This document shows, piece after piece, positions 28,899-38,616 of a stretch of 64,000 nt of DNA. Location: assembly GCF_900156155.1 (NCBI RefSeq), contig NZ_FTMD01000003.1:124001-188000 (forward strand), written 5' to 3'. Positions within the stretch are counted from its first letter, which is position 1, and each line of letters starts with the position of its first letter. Under the pieces are notes generated by a model. That model saw only the letters and a list, made by a program, of their open reading frames with translations, was not told the origin of the DNA and did not search any database. Origin of the DNA: Aromatoleum tolulyticum (GTDB lineage Bacteria > Pseudomonadota > Gammaproteobacteria > Burkholderiales > Rhodocyclaceae). Both the position numbers and the translations under genes were made by a program.

Positions 28899-30152
28899 TC
28901 AGCGGTCGATTTCGCCGAACACGACATCCATGGTGCCGATGATCGCGACGACGTCGGCGATCATGTGACCACGCGCTATTTCATCCATCGCAGCGAGGTG
29001 CGCAAAGCCGGGCGCACGCATCTTCAGACGGTAGGGCTTATTCGCGCCATCGGACACCGCGTACACGCCGAACTCGCCCTTCGGATGCTCGACCGCGGCA
29101 TAGACCTCGCCCTCAGGAACGTGCATACCCTCGGTGAAGAGCTTGAAATGATGGATCAGCTCCTCCATGTTCGCCTTCATCCGCTCGCGCGGCGGTGGCG
29201 CAACCTTGTGGTTGTCGGCGATCACGGGCCCGGGGTTCTTGCGCAACCAGTCGATGCACTGCTTGATGATGCGGTTGGATTGCCGCATCTCCTCCATCCG
29301 GACGAGGTAGCGATCGTAGCAATCGCCCGTCTTTCCGACCGGCACATCGAAATCGACCTGGTCGTAAACCTCGTATGGCTGCTTCTTGCGCAGATCCCAG
29401 GGCACGCCCGAACCACGCAGCATGACACCGGTAAAGCCCCAAGCCTTCGCCTGTTCGGGAGTCACGACACCGATGCCGACGGTCCGCTGCTTCCAGATGC
29501 GGTTATCCGTCAGCAGCGTCTCGTAATCGTCGCAATAGCCGGTAAATCGGTTGGTAAAGTCCTCAAGGAAGTCGAGCATGGACCCTTGACGGCTCTCGTT
29601 CAATTGCCGAACCGTGTTGGCATTCTTGAACCTGTTAACCTCGTACTGCGGCATGCGGTCAGGCAGATCGCGATAGACACCACCCGGACGATAATACGCC
29701 GCATGCATCCGCGCACCGGACACTGCCTCGTACACGTCCATGAGATCTTCACGCTCGCGGAAGGTGTACAGGACCATCGTCATTGCGCCGATGTCGAGTG
29801 CATGCGTACCGATACCGAGCAGATGGTTCAGGATCCGCGTGACCTCATCGAACATCACGCGGATGTATTGCGCACGAATCGGCACCTCAATTCCGAGCAG
29901 CCGCTCGATCGCCATGCAGTACGCATGTTCGTTACACATCATGGACACGTAGTCCAGCCGGTCCATATAGGGCACCGACTGGATCCACGTACGGGTTTCG
30001 GCAAGCTTTTCCGTCCCCCGGTGCAGCAGTCCGATATGCGGGTCAGCGCGCTCAACAACCTCGCCGTCCAGTTCGAGAACCAGACGCAGCACGCCGTGCG
30101 CGGACGGGTGCTGAGGGCCAAAGTTGATGGTGTAATTGCGAATCTCAGCCAT
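28899..30152 (-). CDS. nuoD: Complex I 49 kDa subunit NuoD
   Basis: 417-residue subunit that forms the quinone site with NuoB and descends from the [NiFe] hydrogenase large subunit. [20 protein letters not shown] near the N-terminus, [11 protein letters not shown] and the C-terminal [12 protein letters not shown] are diagnostic. The ATG at 30152 overlaps the nuoC stop by 8 bases; the longer open frame over nuoC is a shadow. It is separate from nuoC, unlike the E. coli nuoCD fusion. Confidence 0.97.
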   Translation of the reverse strand: MAEIRNYTINFGPQHPSAHGVLRLVLELDGEVVERADPHIGLLHRGTEKLAETRTWIQSVPYMDRLDYVSMMCNEHAYCMAIERLLGIEVPIRAQYIRVMFDEVTRILNHLLGIGTHALDIGAMTMVLYTFREREDLMDVYEAVSGARMHAAYYRPGGVYRDLPDRMPQYEVNRFKNANTVRQLNESRQGSMLDFLEDFTNRFTGYCDDYETLLTDNRIWKQRTVGIGVVTPEQAKAWGFTGVMLRGSGVPWDLRKKQPYEVYDQVDFDVPVGKTGDCYDRYLVRMEEMRQSNRIIKQCIDWLRKNPGPVIADNHKVAPPPRERMKANMEELIHHFKLFTEGMHVPEGEVYAAVEHPKGEFGVYAVSDGANKPYRLKMRAPGFAHLAAMDEIARGHMIADVVAIIGTMDVVFGEIDR

Positions 30153-30750
30153 GGCCGACATCCCCGTAATTCTCTTCGCGCACGATGCGCGGTGTATTTT
30201 CGCGCGGCTCGATCGTAACAGGCTGATAGACAACCCGACCCTGCTCCGCGTCGTAGCGCATTTCGACGTACCCGGTGACCGGGAAGTCCTTGCGGAACGG
30301 ATGACCGACAAAACCGTAATCCGTCAGGATCCTCCGCAGGTCAGGGTGGCCCGAGAACATGATCCCGTACAGATCGAAAGTCTCGCGCTCGTACCAGTTG
30401 GCGCTCGGCCAGACACCCACGACGGATTCGAGCACCGGAAAATCATCGTTATCGGCGAAGACCTTCACACGCAGGCGCCAATTCTTCGCAACCGACAGGA
30501 GATGGACGGCAACCGCGAAACGTTTGCCACTCCAGGCTCCATTCCCGTAGGTCGAATAATCGAGACCGGACACATCGATCAGCTCTTCAAAGCACAGGTC
30601 TGCGTGATCACGCAGACTTTGAGCCACGCCGAGATAATCTTCCGGCGCAACTTCGATGGTCACCTCACCACGATCGACCACGATCGACCGCAACCTGCCA
30701 CCCAGGACCTCGTGCAAGGCCTGACTCAGACGCTCAAGCTTGGGACTCAT
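30145..30750 (-). CDS. nuoC: Complex I 30 kDa subunit NuoC
   Basis: 201-residue peripheral subunit. [20 protein letters not shown] is the family signature, and [13 protein letters not shown] follows. It lies 14 bases after nuoB and overlaps nuoD by 8 bases. Confidence 0.96.
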   Translation of the reverse strand: MSPKLERLSQALHEVLGGRLRSIVVDRGEVTIEVAPEDYLGVAQSLRDHADLCFEELIDVSGLDYSTYGNGAWSGKRFAVAVHLLSVAKNWRLRVKVFADNDDFPVLESVVGVWPSANWYERETFDLYGIMFSGHPDLRRILTDYGFVGHPFRKDFPVTGYVEMRYDAEQGRVVYQPVTIEPRENTPRIVREENYGDVGHG

Positions 30751-30764
30751 AGATGAACCATCCG

Positions 30765-31241
30765 TCAGCGCGCGATGGTATTCGTGCGCTTGATCTTGTT
30801 TTGGAGCTGAATAATGCCGTAGAGCAGCGCTTCAGCCGTCGGCGGACAACCCGGGACGTAAACATCCACCGGAACGATGCGATCACAACCGCGCACGACC
30901 GAGTAGGAATAGTGGTAGTAGCCACCGCCATTGGCGCACGAACCCATCGAGATAACCCAGCGCGGCTCAGCCATTTGCTCATACACCTTGCGCAGAGCCG
31001 GCGCCATCTTGTTGCAGAGAGTCCCTGCAACAATCATCAAATCCGACTGCCGCGGACTGGGCCGGAACACCACACCAAAGCGGTCAAGGTCGTAACGAGA
31101 ACAACCCGCATGAATCATTTCGACCGCGCAACAGGCGAGACCGAAGGTCATCGGCCAGAGAGACCCCGTGCGAGTCCAATTGATCACCGCATCGAGCGAA
31201 GTGGTTACAAACCCTTCGCGAAAGACGCCCTCAATACTCAT
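30765..31241 (-). CDS. nuoB: Complex I 20 kDa subunit NuoB
   Basis: 158-residue subunit carrying terminal cluster N2. [10 protein letters not shown] provides the tandem cysteines, and [10 protein letters not shown] and [13 protein letters not shown] complete the site. It is a paralogue of HoxY. Starts 3 bases after nuoA. Confidence 0.97.
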   Translation of the reverse strand: MSIEGVFREGFVTTSLDAVINWTRTGSLWPMTFGLACCAVEMIHAGCSRYDLDRFGVVFRPSPRQSDLMIVAGTLCNKMAPALRKVYEQMAEPRWVISMGSCANGGGYYHYSYSVVRGCDRIVPVDVYVPGCPPTAEALLYGIIQLQNKIKRTNTIAR

Positions 31242-31244
31242 GCA

Positions 31245-31619
31245 TCACTCCCAGTCGAGCGCACCGTTTTTCCACTCGACGACATAACCGATGACCAGCA
31301 CGGCAATGAAGACCATAACCGAACCGAATACGAACCACGCGACCTGACCGGCCGCAATGAATTCCTGGAACACCGTCGCCCACGGAAACAGGAAGGCGAT
31401 TTCGAGATCGAAAAGGATGAAAAGGATCGCAATGAGGTAGTAGCGCACATCGAACTTCATGCGCGCATCTTCGAACGCCTCGAAGCCACACTCATAAGGG
31501 GACAGCTTCTCGCTGCCAGGGCGATTGGGCGCAACGAGCCGACCCAGAATGACAGGAACCAGGCCGAAACCAAGCCCCACGAGGATGAACATCAGAACAG
31601 GAAAGTAGTTTTCCAGCAT
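31245..31619 (-). CDS. nuoA: Complex I subunit NuoA
   Basis: 124-residue membrane subunit with three spans and the loop [20 protein letters not shown], which contains the conserved Cys. First gene of the nuo operon. The 60 bases upstream are AT-rich (31640-31672) and probably hold the nuo promoter, but I cannot fix its boxes. Confidence 0.96.
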   Translation of the reverse strand: MLENYFPVLMFILVGLGFGLVPVILGRLVAPNRPGSEKLSPYECGFEAFEDARMKFDVRYYLIAILFILFDLEIAFLFPWATVFQEFIAAGQVAWFVFGSVMVFIAVLVIGYVVEWKNGALDWE

Positions 31620-31678
31620 TGCGTGACACCCCGTCTTAAATACAGATTGTTTTAGTTTTTTTAATTAACCCACTGCAT

Positions 31679-31701
31679 GAAAACGCCCGCTTCCGCGGGC
31701 G
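31679..31701 (-). terminator. Intrinsic terminator after tRNA-Leu
   Basis: A 7-bp stem CGCCCGC/GCGGGCG with a four-base loop at 31684-31701 is followed on the minus strand by four T. It lies 11 bases beyond the tRNA 3' end and separates the tpiA-secG-tRNA transcript from the nuo operon. The T-run is short, so some read-through is possible. Confidence 0.6.
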
Positions 31702-31712
31702 ATTCAGTATTC

Positions 31713-31797
31713 TGGTGCCGACGGTGAGACTCGAACTCACACGGCTTTCGCCACCACCCCCTCAAGATGGCGTGTCTACCAATTTCACCACGTCGGC
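31713..31797 (-). tRNA. leuU: tRNA-Leu (anticodon GAG)
   Basis: 85-base tRNA with encoded CCA. The acceptor arms GCCGACG/CGTCGGC pair perfectly, the T arm reads GAGTTCGAGTCTC, and a long variable arm marks it as a class II tRNA. The anticodon stem CCATC/GGTGG encloses the loop TTGAGGG, giving GAG, which reads CTC and CTT leucine codons. Sequence and position right after secG match E. coli leuU. Confidence 0.95.
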
Positions 31798-31860
31798 ACG
31801 TCCGTTACAGCGCAAAAATTATACGACCTTTCTCTTATCCCGCATAGCCCCAAGGGGAAC

Positions 31861-32211
31861 TTATTTCGGGATCGATTGCGCCTTCGAATCCCCCGCCGCA
31901 CCAACCTCCCCGTTGGGCGCCGGAGCGATCACGGCCGCATCCTGCATGACGCTGGAGGGCTTAACCGCCTTGCCGTTACCGAGATAGCTGAGCCCGAGAC
32001 TCGTGAGAAAAAAGACAGCCGCAAGTATTCCCGTGGTGCGACTAAGGAAATTCGCCGACCCGGAGGATCCGAACACACTGCCCGACGCGCCGCTGCCGAA
32101 TGCTGCCCCCGCATCAGCGCCCTTCCCATGCTGCATCAGTACGAGCGCGATGATGCCGAGCCCCACCAACACATGAATCGTCAGGACGATCGAAAATAAG
32201 TAATTGCTCAT
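31861..32211 (-). CDS. secG: Preprotein translocase subunit SecG
   Basis: 116-residue membrane subunit of SecYEG. Two hydrophobic segments (residues ~4-24 and ~61-79) flank the conserved LMQHGKGADAGAAFGSGASG loop. The C-terminal tail is Ala/Pro-rich and longer than the core. Lies 21 bases after tpiA and 63 bases before tRNA-Leu, so all three are likely on one transcript. Confidence 0.95.
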   Translation of the reverse strand: MSNYLFSIVLTIHVLVGLGIIALVLMQHGKGADAGAAFGSGASGSVFGSSGSANFLSRTTGILAAVFFLTSLGLSYLGNGKAVKPSSVMQDAAVIAPAPNGEVGAAGDSKAQSIPK

Positions 32212-32232
32212 AATATAACCCTGTTTTGAATC

Positions 32233-32994
32233 TCAGTTGCCCTGCGCAGCCCTCGCCGCCGCCCGGCAGATTTCCAGAAAGGACTCCGCAACGAGCGAAG
32301 CCCCACCGATCAAACCTCCATCAGCATCCGGCAAGCCGAATAACCCACCCGCGGTCTCGGGCTTGACACTACCGCCATAAAGGATACGAATCCGCTCCGG
32401 AGCAGAAAGATGGCGCGCCAGCCATCGCCTGACGAATACCAGCACCGCCTGAACCTGCTCTACCGTCGCAGCGCGGCCGGTGCCAATCGCCCATACAGGT
32501 TCGTAAGCCAGCACGATACGCTGCAAGGCATCGGGCGAAAGGTTGGCCGCAAGCGCATCCAGTTGCCGCACGAGCACCTGCTCGGTCACTCCGGATTCGC
32601 GCTCGACCAATGTCTCGCCGAAGCAGACGATGGGCACTAGCTCCTTAGCGAGCACAGCTGCGGCCTTGCGGGCAATCACCCCGTCAGACTCGCCGTGAAA
32701 CGCCCTTCGCTCGGAATGGCCGACGATAACAAAATGGACCCCCCAGTCGGCAAGCATCGCGACGCTGACATCACCCGTATGGGCACCATCAGGGAATTCG
32801 CTCACATCCTGGGCACCAAGAGCGACGCCGCTACCAGCCAGAAGCTCCCCGACCTGCGGAAGATATGGAAACGGCGCACACACTGCGCAGTCGACGCCGG
32901 CAGGCATGGCGCTCAGAAGCTGGTCCAGCAGAGTACTGTTGCGCGCACGGTCGCCGTTCATCTTCCAGTTACCGACGACTAGCTTTCGTCTCAT
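32233..32994 (-). CDS. tpiA: Triosephosphate isomerase
   Basis: 253-residue TIM-barrel enzyme interconverting dihydroxyacetone phosphate and glyceraldehyde 3-phosphate. Catalytic Lys11 in GNWKMNG, His93 in IVGHSERR and Glu165 in AYEPVWAIGTG are all present, as is the phosphate loop LYGGSVKPE. No strong promoter was recognised in the 200 bases between pstB and tpiA. Confidence 0.97.
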   Translation of the reverse strand: MRRKLVVGNWKMNGDRARNSTLLDQLLSAMPAGVDCAVCAPFPYLPQVGELLAGSGVALGAQDVSEFPDGAHTGDVSVAMLADWGVHFVIVGHSERRAFHGESDGVIARKAAAVLAKELVPIVCFGETLVERESGVTEQVLVRQLDALAANLSPDALQRIVLAYEPVWAIGTGRAATVEQVQAVLVFVRRWLARHLSAPERIRILYGGSVKPETAGGLFGLPDADGGLIGGASLVAESFLEICRAAARAAQGN

Positions 32995-33076
32995 GCATCG
33001 CGCCCCAGCGAAATTTTCGGATTGTATCGTCAGGCCTTCTCGAGGTAAAGGAAGGCAGGGGCGACCCTGTCCATCA

Positions 33077-33099
33077 GGGGCAGCTGAAACAGCTGCCCC
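33077..33099. other. 10-bp inverted repeat between pstB and tpiA
   Basis: GGGGCAGCTG, loop AAA, CAGCTGCCCC is a perfect hairpin 97 bases after the pstB stop. No T-run follows it on the minus strand, so it is not a standard intrinsic terminator; it may stabilise the pst transcript end. The rest of 32995-33195 shows nothing recognisable. Confidence 0.5.
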
Positions 33100-33195
33100 C
33101 TTGCATTCGGCGGCGTCCGTGCGACGATTTCAATGCGGCCGGCCCCCACCGATCGGCGAGTCCGGCGAAGGGAGGACGAAGTCCTGCCCGCAGAC

Positions 33196-34086
33196 TCAGC
33201 CGAATCGGCCGGTAATGTAGTCTTCGGTTTCCTTGCGCTTCGGATTGACGAAGATCTGGTTCGTTTCGCCGAACTCCATCAGCTCGCCGAGATACATGTA
33301 TGCCGTGTAATCGGACACACGGGCAGCCTGCTGCATGTTGTGAGTAACGATCAGGATCGTGACCTTGTCACGCAGTTCGTGGATCAGCTCCTCGATGCTA
33401 GCCGTCGCGATCGGATCGAGCGCCGAGGTCGGCTCGTCGAACAGCAACACTTCGGGTTGGGTGGCAAGACAACGCGCAATGCACAGTCGCTGCTGCTGAC
33501 CACCCGACAAGGCCGTTGCCGGGTCGTGCAACCGGTGTTCGACTTCCGACCACAGGGCCGCACCGCGCAGCGCTTCCCGCACCCGGTCGTCGATCACCGA
33601 ACGATTGCGCTCGCCGCGGATGCGCAGACCGTAGGCGACATTCTCGTAGATGGATTTCGGGAAGGGATTGGGCTTCTGGAAGACCATACCAATGCGCATG
33701 CGCACTTCGATGGGATCGACGGCCGGATCCAGCAGATTGGTATTGTCCGGATGCAGCCGGATCGTCCCCTCGTATCGATTGCCCGGATAGAGATCGTGCA
33801 TGCGGTTGAACGTCCGCAAGAGCGTCGATTTGCCGCAGCCGGACGGACCGATCAAGGCAGTCACGCGCTTCTCATGCACGGGCATGGAGATCGACTTGAG
33901 CGCCTTGAAGTCGCCGTAATAGAAACTGAAGTTCTCAACGGAAGCCTTTACGGGCACCGCGTTACCGTTACGCACAGCCGTATCGGGGGAGTTCGGGTCC
34001 CGCGCCTCACCTGAGGCAACGCCGGTCTGCAACGCCACCCCTGCGGCGGCCTGTTCGCTCATTCGCATCGTAGCAACGCTTACCAT
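33196..34086 (-). CDS. pstB: Phosphate ABC transporter ATPase PstB
   Basis: 296-residue ATPase of the high-affinity phosphate importer. Walker [10 protein letters not shown], the Q-loop FQKPNPFP, signature LSGGQQQR and Walker [14 protein letters not shown] are intact. The ATPase domain begins near residue 50, so there is an N-terminal extension of about 40 residues, Ala/Gly/Asn-rich, over the usual length. The ATG at 34086 has AAGGA 6 bases upstream and overlaps the pstA stop by 7 bases; later Met codons at 34068 and 34062 are possible starts. phoU does not follow. Confidence 0.93.
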   Translation of the reverse strand: MVSVATMRMSEQAAAGVALQTGVASGEARDPNSPDTAVRNGNAVPVKASVENFSFYYGDFKALKSISMPVHEKRVTALIGPSGCGKSTLLRTFNRMHDLYPGNRYEGTIRLHPDNTNLLDPAVDPIEVRMRIGMVFQKPNPFPKSIYENVAYGLRIRGERNRSVIDDRVREALRGAALWSEVEHRLHDPATALSGGQQQRLCIARCLATQPEVLLFDEPTSALDPIATASIEELIHELRDKVTILIVTHNMQQAARVSDYTAYMYLGELMEFGETNQIFVNPKRKETEDYITGRFG

Positions 34087-35003
34087 TTGATGTCCTTGCG
34101 CACGTGGTAACGAATCCAGATGGATACGGCATTCATCGCCAGCGTCATCAGGACGAGGATAAAACCGGCTGCCGCAGCATTCTGCTGGAAAGCCTCTTCG
34201 GGACGCGAAGTCCAGTTGAACATCTGGATCGGCATCACGGTAAATCCCGATTTCAGCCACTCGAAGTTCACCCAGGGGAACTCCGGACCGACGGGCGACT
34301 CCGGCAGGAACGCGATGAAGGTCAGCGCACCGATCGTAATGATGGGAGCCGTCTCGCCGATCGCCCGTGACATGCCGATGATGACGCCGGTCATGATACC
34401 GGGCAGCGAATAGGGCACGATGTGATCACGGGTCACCTGCCAGCGCGTCGCACCCAGCCCGTACGCTGCCTCGCGGATATGCAAGGGAATCGAACGGATC
34501 GATTCGCGCGTCGCAACGATGACCACCGGGAGAATGAGGAGCCCGAGCGTCAGGCCTGCAGAAAGGATGCTTTGACCGAAACCAAAGGTGTATACGAACA
34601 CCCCGAGGGCAAGCAGGCCATACACGATCGACGGCACACCGGCGAGATTGGTCACGTTGATCTCGATGATGTCCGTTAGCAGATTCTTCGGTGCGTACTC
34701 TTCGAGGTAGACGCCCGCGGCAACACCCAGCGGGACGGCCGAAACTGCCGTTACGAGCATTACGAGCAACGACCCCACCCAGGCCGACAAAATCCCTGCC
34801 TGCCCGGCACGACGCGACGGGAAGTTGGTGAAGAACTCGGGGGTAATGCGCTCCCAGCCGGCCCAGGCCATCTGCGCAAACAGCGCAACGAAGGTCAGCA
34901 CGCCGACAAGCAGCGCTGCAAAGCCGGCAACTGCGAACAGCAGCTCGAGGCGCTTGTTGCGCCGGATGATCTTTCTGATCAGGGGAATGTCCTCTGCTTT
35001 CAT
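34080..35003 (-). CDS. pstA: Phosphate ABC transporter permease PstA
   Basis: 307-residue permease with six membrane spans and the cytoplasmic coupling loop [21 protein letters not shown], followed by [12 protein letters not shown]. The start ATG at 35003 follows pstC by 10 bases. Acts with PstC as the membrane channel. Confidence 0.94.
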   Translation of the reverse strand: MKAEDIPLIRKIIRRNKRLELLFAVAGFAALLVGVLTFVALFAQMAWAGWERITPEFFTNFPSRRAGQAGILSAWVGSLLVMLVTAVSAVPLGVAAGVYLEEYAPKNLLTDIIEINVTNLAGVPSIVYGLLALGVFVYTFGFGQSILSAGLTLGLLILPVVIVATRESIRSIPLHIREAAYGLGATRWQVTRDHIVPYSLPGIMTGVIIGMSRAIGETAPIITIGALTFIAFLPESPVGPEFPWVNFEWLKSGFTVMPIQMFNWTSRPEEAFQQNAAAAGFILVLMTLAMNAVSIWIRYHVRKDIKW

Positions 35004-35013
35004 GCCGTTCTTC

Positions 35014-35973
35014 TTAATAAGCTTCGCGATATCGACGCCGCACCACGTGCCCGACAAGATTCAGGGCAAGCGTCATGAGCATCAGGCTCAAACCGGCCGC
35101 GAAGATCGACTGGTACCCGATGGAGCCGTGCGGGAGATCGCCGAGGGCAACCTGCACGATGTAGGCGGAAATCGTCTGCGCCGGCTCGAGCGGATTCACG
35201 GTGAAATTGGGTTGCATGCCCGCCGCGACCGCCACGATCATGGTTTCCCCCACCGCTCGCGAAATGCCCAGAATGTATGCAGACAGGATCCCCGACAAGG
35301 CGGCCGGGAAGACGACACGAAACGCCGTCTGCAGTCGGGTCGCCCCCATGGCGTACGAGCCTTCGCGCATGCTCATCGGCACCGCACGCATGGCGTCTTC
35401 GGCAAGGGAACTCACGTACGGAATGATCGCAATGCCCATGACGATGCCGGCGCCGAGCATGTTGAATCCCGACAGTTCCGGCATGAGCAGCTGAAGCAAC
35501 GGGATGACGACCATCAGGGCAAAGTACCCATACACGATGGTGGGAATGCCGCCGAGCAGTTCAAGGAAGGGCTTTACCACCTCACGAACCGCCGGACGGG
35601 CGAATTCGGATAGATAGATCGCGATGGTGGTTCCCAACGGGATGGCGACGACCAGCGCCACGGCGGAAGTGGTCAACGTACCTGCCAACAATGGCAGGAT
35701 TCCGTAGCGCGGCTCCGCGAACAGCGGCGTCCACATCGTGTCGGTCAGGAAGGACCAGATCGGCACGTTGTCGAAAAAATTCACCGATTCGCTTACCAGC
35801 ACCCAGATGATGCCGACCGTCGTAAGAACCGAGACGAAAGCGGCTCCCAGAAGCAGGAGCTCGATGACACGTTCCTTGAAGTTGCGCAGCACCTTCTTCG
35901 CAAGCCGATCGCTGACGGAAAGCGGACCGTAGGGCACGAGCGATGCGGCACCGCCGGAATTGGTTTCTTGCAT
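35014..35973 (-). CDS. pstC: Phosphate ABC transporter permease PstC
   Basis: 319-residue permease with about six spans. LSEFARPAVREVVKPFLELL and IPTIVYGYFALMV precede the coupling loop REGSYAMGATRLQTAFRVVFP and GISRAVGETM. I start at the ATG at 35973; the longer frame runs into the terminator-like hairpin after pstS. Confidence 0.94.
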   Translation of the reverse strand: MQETNSGGAASLVPYGPLSVSDRLAKKVLRNFKERVIELLLLGAAFVSVLTTVGIIWVLVSESVNFFDNVPIWSFLTDTMWTPLFAEPRYGILPLLAGTLTTSAVALVVAIPLGTTIAIYLSEFARPAVREVVKPFLELLGGIPTIVYGYFALMVVIPLLQLLMPELSGFNMLGAGIVMGIAIIPYVSSLAEDAMRAVPMSMREGSYAMGATRLQTAFRVVFPAALSGILSAYILGISRAVGETMIVAVAAGMQPNFTVNPLEPAQTISAYIVQVALGDLPHGSIGYQSIFAAGLSLMLMTLALNLVGHVVRRRYREAY

Positions 35974-35991
35974 TGGACGCCTACAAACGAC

Positions 35992-36023
35992 AAAAAGGTG
36001 CCCGGGCGGAACGCCCGAGCACC
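35992..36023 (-). terminator. Attenuator hairpin between pstS and pstC
   Basis: On the minus strand a 12-bp stem (one G-U pair) at 35997-36023 with loop TTC is followed by five T at 35992-35996. It begins 17 bases after the pstS stop. It would stop most transcripts after pstS while letting some continue, giving more binding protein than permease. Confidence 0.8.
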
Positions 36024-36040
36024 ACAACCTTCAGATCCGA

Positions 36041-37033
36041 TCAGAGCTTGGCTTCGCGAGCCAGCAGCGCTTCGATCGTCACTCCAATTTCAGCTTCGCC
36101 GCCGAAGACCGTACCGAGCTTCTTCTTGTTTACATGGTCCAGAGCAATTTCATACGCCTTGGCGGGGAGCGGAACGTACTTCACCTCGGTCGCGAGCTTG
36201 CTCGCGTTCTTCAGATAGTAGGTCACGAAATCGCGGACTTCGGCCTTTTCCAGCGACTTTTCCGCAACGTAGATGAAAATCGGACGCGACAGCGGATTGT
36301 ACGAACCGTCGAGCACCGCTGCTGCACCGGGCTGAACAGGCTTGCCTTCCTTATTCACGATCGGCACGGCCTTGAGCTTGCCCTGGTTTTCCGCGTAATA
36401 CGCATAACCGAAGTAGCCGATGGCGTTGACGTCGCGGGAGACACCCTGCACCAGCACGTTGTCGTCCTCGGAGGCAGTGTAGTCGCCACGCGAGGCCTTC
36501 GCCTTGCCGACGATCGCCTCCGTGAAGTAATCGAAGGTACCCGAATCGGACCCTGCACCGAAGAGCTTGAGCGGCGCGTCGGGGAAGGACGGATCGACCT
36601 GTTTCCAGCTGGTGATGGTGCCTTGCGCACCCGGCTCCCACATCTTCTTCAACTGCTCGACCGAAAGTTGCTTGATGAATGCATTCTTCGGGTTCGCGAC
36701 GACGGTCAGGGCATCGAAGGCGACCGGCAATTCGACGTACTTGATGCCGGCTTGTGAGCAGGCCTCCATTTCCTTCTTCAGAATGGGACGCGAGGCGTCG
36801 GCAATATCGATTTCGCCGCGGCAGAACTTCTTGAAACCGCCGCCGGTTCCGGAGATGCCGACCGTAACCTTCACTTCACCTTTCTTCGAGGACTGGAAGT
36901 CCTCGGCGACTGCCTCGGTGACCGGGAACACCGTGCTCGAACCGTCGATCTTGACCATCGACTGGGCATGCGCGGCCTGCGCGCCCAGAACGAGGACGGC
37001 GGCTGCGAGAGCAGTCTGCTTGAAACCCGACAT
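36041..37033 (-). CDS. pstS: Phosphate-binding protein PstS
   Basis: 330-residue periplasmic phosphate receptor. The signal peptide MSGFKQTALAAAVLVLG ends AQAAHA before residue 25. The phosphate site includes DGSSTVFPVTEAVAEDF, ISGTGGGFKKFCRGE and GSDSGTFDYF. The upstream frame to 37159 is rejected because the ATG at 37033 starts a clean signal peptide. Expression should be PhoB-controlled (see the Pho box). Confidence 0.95.
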   Translation of the reverse strand: MSGFKQTALAAAVLVLGAQAAHAQSMVKIDGSSTVFPVTEAVAEDFQSSKKGEVKVTVGISGTGGGFKKFCRGEIDIADASRPILKKEMEACSQAGIKYVELPVAFDALTVVANPKNAFIKQLSVEQLKKMWEPGAQGTITSWKQVDPSFPDAPLKLFGAGSDSGTFDYFTEAIVGKAKASRGDYTASEDDNVLVQGVSRDVNAIGYFGYAYYAENQGKLKAVPIVNKEGKPVQPGAAAVLDGSYNPLSRPIFIYVAEKSLEKAEVRDFVTYYLKNASKLATEVKYVPLPAKAYEIALDHVNKKKLGTVFGGEAEIGVTIEALLAREAKL

Positions 37034-37143
37034 AGTGAATCTCCAGTGAATGAACTCTGTCATTGTCCGAACCGGATGCACCGACACGAGCCGACAGGCC
37101 CGGCAAATCGCTCTGCCACGCGGACGCATCCCGAAGTGCGCAC

Positions 37144-37188
37144 ACTTTAGTTGCAGCACATTTCAGGAATGTGACAGTTCATATACGG
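37144..37188 (-). promoter_or_regulatory. Pho box and -10 of the pst operon
   Basis: On the minus strand three 7-base repeats occur at 11-base spacing: CCGTATA (37182-37188), CTGTCAC (37171-37177) and CTGAAAT (37160-37166), matching the PhoB repeat CTGTCAT with 4-base AT-rich spacers. A TAAAGT -10 candidate (37144-37149) lies 10 bases downstream, the usual distance. The box sits 9 bases after the glmM stop and about 127 bases before pstS. Confidence 0.8.
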
Positions 37189-37197
37189 GGATTAACA

Positions 37198-38553
37198 CTA
37201 GCCTGCCGTTGCCCTCTCGATGCAATCGGCGATCTGGCGCGCAAGAAGGTCGACCTCGACGCCGTCCTGCCCTTCCACCATGACCCTCAGCAGCGGTTCG
37301 GTGCCCGACGGACGAAGCAGCACACGACCACGGCTTCCCAGCCGTGCCTCGGCGTCCCTGGCCGCCGAGGCAATTCCCTTGTGCGCCTGCCAGTCGAATC
37401 CGGCCGGAAGCTTCACGTTGATCAACGTCTGCGGGTAGAAGACGAGATCCGCGCAAGCTTCAGCAAGGCCCCTTCCCGTCTGCTGCAAGGCGGCGAGAAC
37501 CTGCAGGGCGGAGATGATGCCGTCTCCCGTGGTATGGCGGTCGAGACAGATGATGTGGCCCGAGTTCTCTCCGCCCAGCTTCCAGCCCTTCTCCTGAAGC
37601 GTCTCGAGTACGTAGCGGTCGCCGACCTTGGCCCGGGCGAAAGGAACCCCTAGCCTCGCAACCGCGTGCTCGAAGCCGAGATTGCTCATGAGGGTACCTA
37701 CTACGCCATCGAGACGCCCCTGATCCCTTTGCGCAGCTGCGATCACGTACAACAGCTTGTCGCCATCATAGAGTTCGCCGCGCGCGTCCACCATCATCAC
37801 ACGGTCCCCGTCGCCGTCGAGCGCGATACCGAGATCCGCATTGTTGGCGATAACGGCGGAACACAGGTGCTCCGGCGAGGTAGCCCCGCAGCCCTCGTTG
37901 ATGTTGAGCCCGTTGGGCTCGACGCCGACCGAAACCACTTCGGCGCCGAGTTCGTGGAACACGCTCGGTGCGATGTGATAGGCCGCGCCATTGGCACAGT
38001 CGAGGACGATCCTCAGGTTGCGCAGGTCGAGCTCGTTCGGGAAAGTGCTCTTGCAGAATTCCACGTAACGGCCAGCGGCATCATCGATGCGCCGAGCCTT
38101 CCCGAGCCTGGCTGACTCCGCGCAGCCCATGGATTGATCCACGCGCGCTTCTATCTCCATCTCGACGGCATCGGGCAACTTGCTTCCGTCGGCCGAGAAA
38201 AACTTGATCCCGTTATCGTAATAAGGGTTGTGCGAAGCGGAGATCACCACGCCGGCCTGCAGCCGCAGGGCGCGCGTGAGGTAGGCCACGGCCGGTGTCG
38301 GAACCGGCCCCGCGAGCAACACGTCGACTCCGGCAGCGGCAAGACCCGCCTCCAGGGCAGCCTCGAGCATGTAGCCGGAAATACGGGTGTCCTTACCGAT
38401 CAGCACCGCCGGCCGCTCGCCGCGTGGCAGTTGCTCCCGCCCGACGATCGTGACGCCTGCGGCGTAGCCCAGGCGCATCACGAAGTCGGGCGTGATCACG
38501 GATTCGCCTACTTTGCCGCGAACTCCGTCGGTACCGAAATATTTGCGCGCCAT
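37198..38553 (-). CDS. glmM: Phosphoglucosamine mutase
   Basis: 451-residue mutase that converts glucosamine 6-phosphate to glucosamine 1-phosphate for peptidoglycan and LPS precursors. FGTDGVRG at the N-terminus, phosphoserine Ser107 in SASHNP, the metal loop DGDGDR and the C-terminal phosphate site [12 protein letters not shown] are present. The ATG at 38553 gives the family N-terminus [10 protein letters not shown]. No terminator separates it from the pst promoter region. Confidence 0.96.
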   Translation of the reverse strand: MARKYFGTDGVRGKVGESVITPDFVMRLGYAAGVTIVGREQLPRGERPAVLIGKDTRISGYMLEAALEAGLAAAGVDVLLAGPVPTPAVAYLTRALRLQAGVVISASHNPYYDNGIKFFSADGSKLPDAVEMEIEARVDQSMGCAESARLGKARRIDDAAGRYVEFCKSTFPNELDLRNLRIVLDCANGAAYHIAPSVFHELGAEVVSVGVEPNGLNINEGCGATSPEHLCSAVIANNADLGIALDGDGDRVMMVDARGELYDGDKLLYVIAAAQRDQGRLDGVVGTLMSNLGFEHAVARLGVPFARAKVGDRYVLETLQEKGWKLGGENSGHIICLDRHTTGDGIISALQVLAALQQTGRGLAEACADLVFYPQTLINVKLPAGFDWQAHKGIASAARDAEARLGSRGRVLLRPSGTEPLLRVMVEGQDGVEVDLLARQIADCIERATAG

Positions 38554-38616
38554 GACTGCTTCCGATTGCAAAAGGCGAATTATCGCATCCGCAGCGGTCG
38601 CGGAGACAGCTGCCAA

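Noticed and set aside
33077-33099. Intrinsic terminator after pstB
   Set aside because: The hairpin is perfect but lacks a T-run on the minus strand, so I list it only as an inverted repeat.
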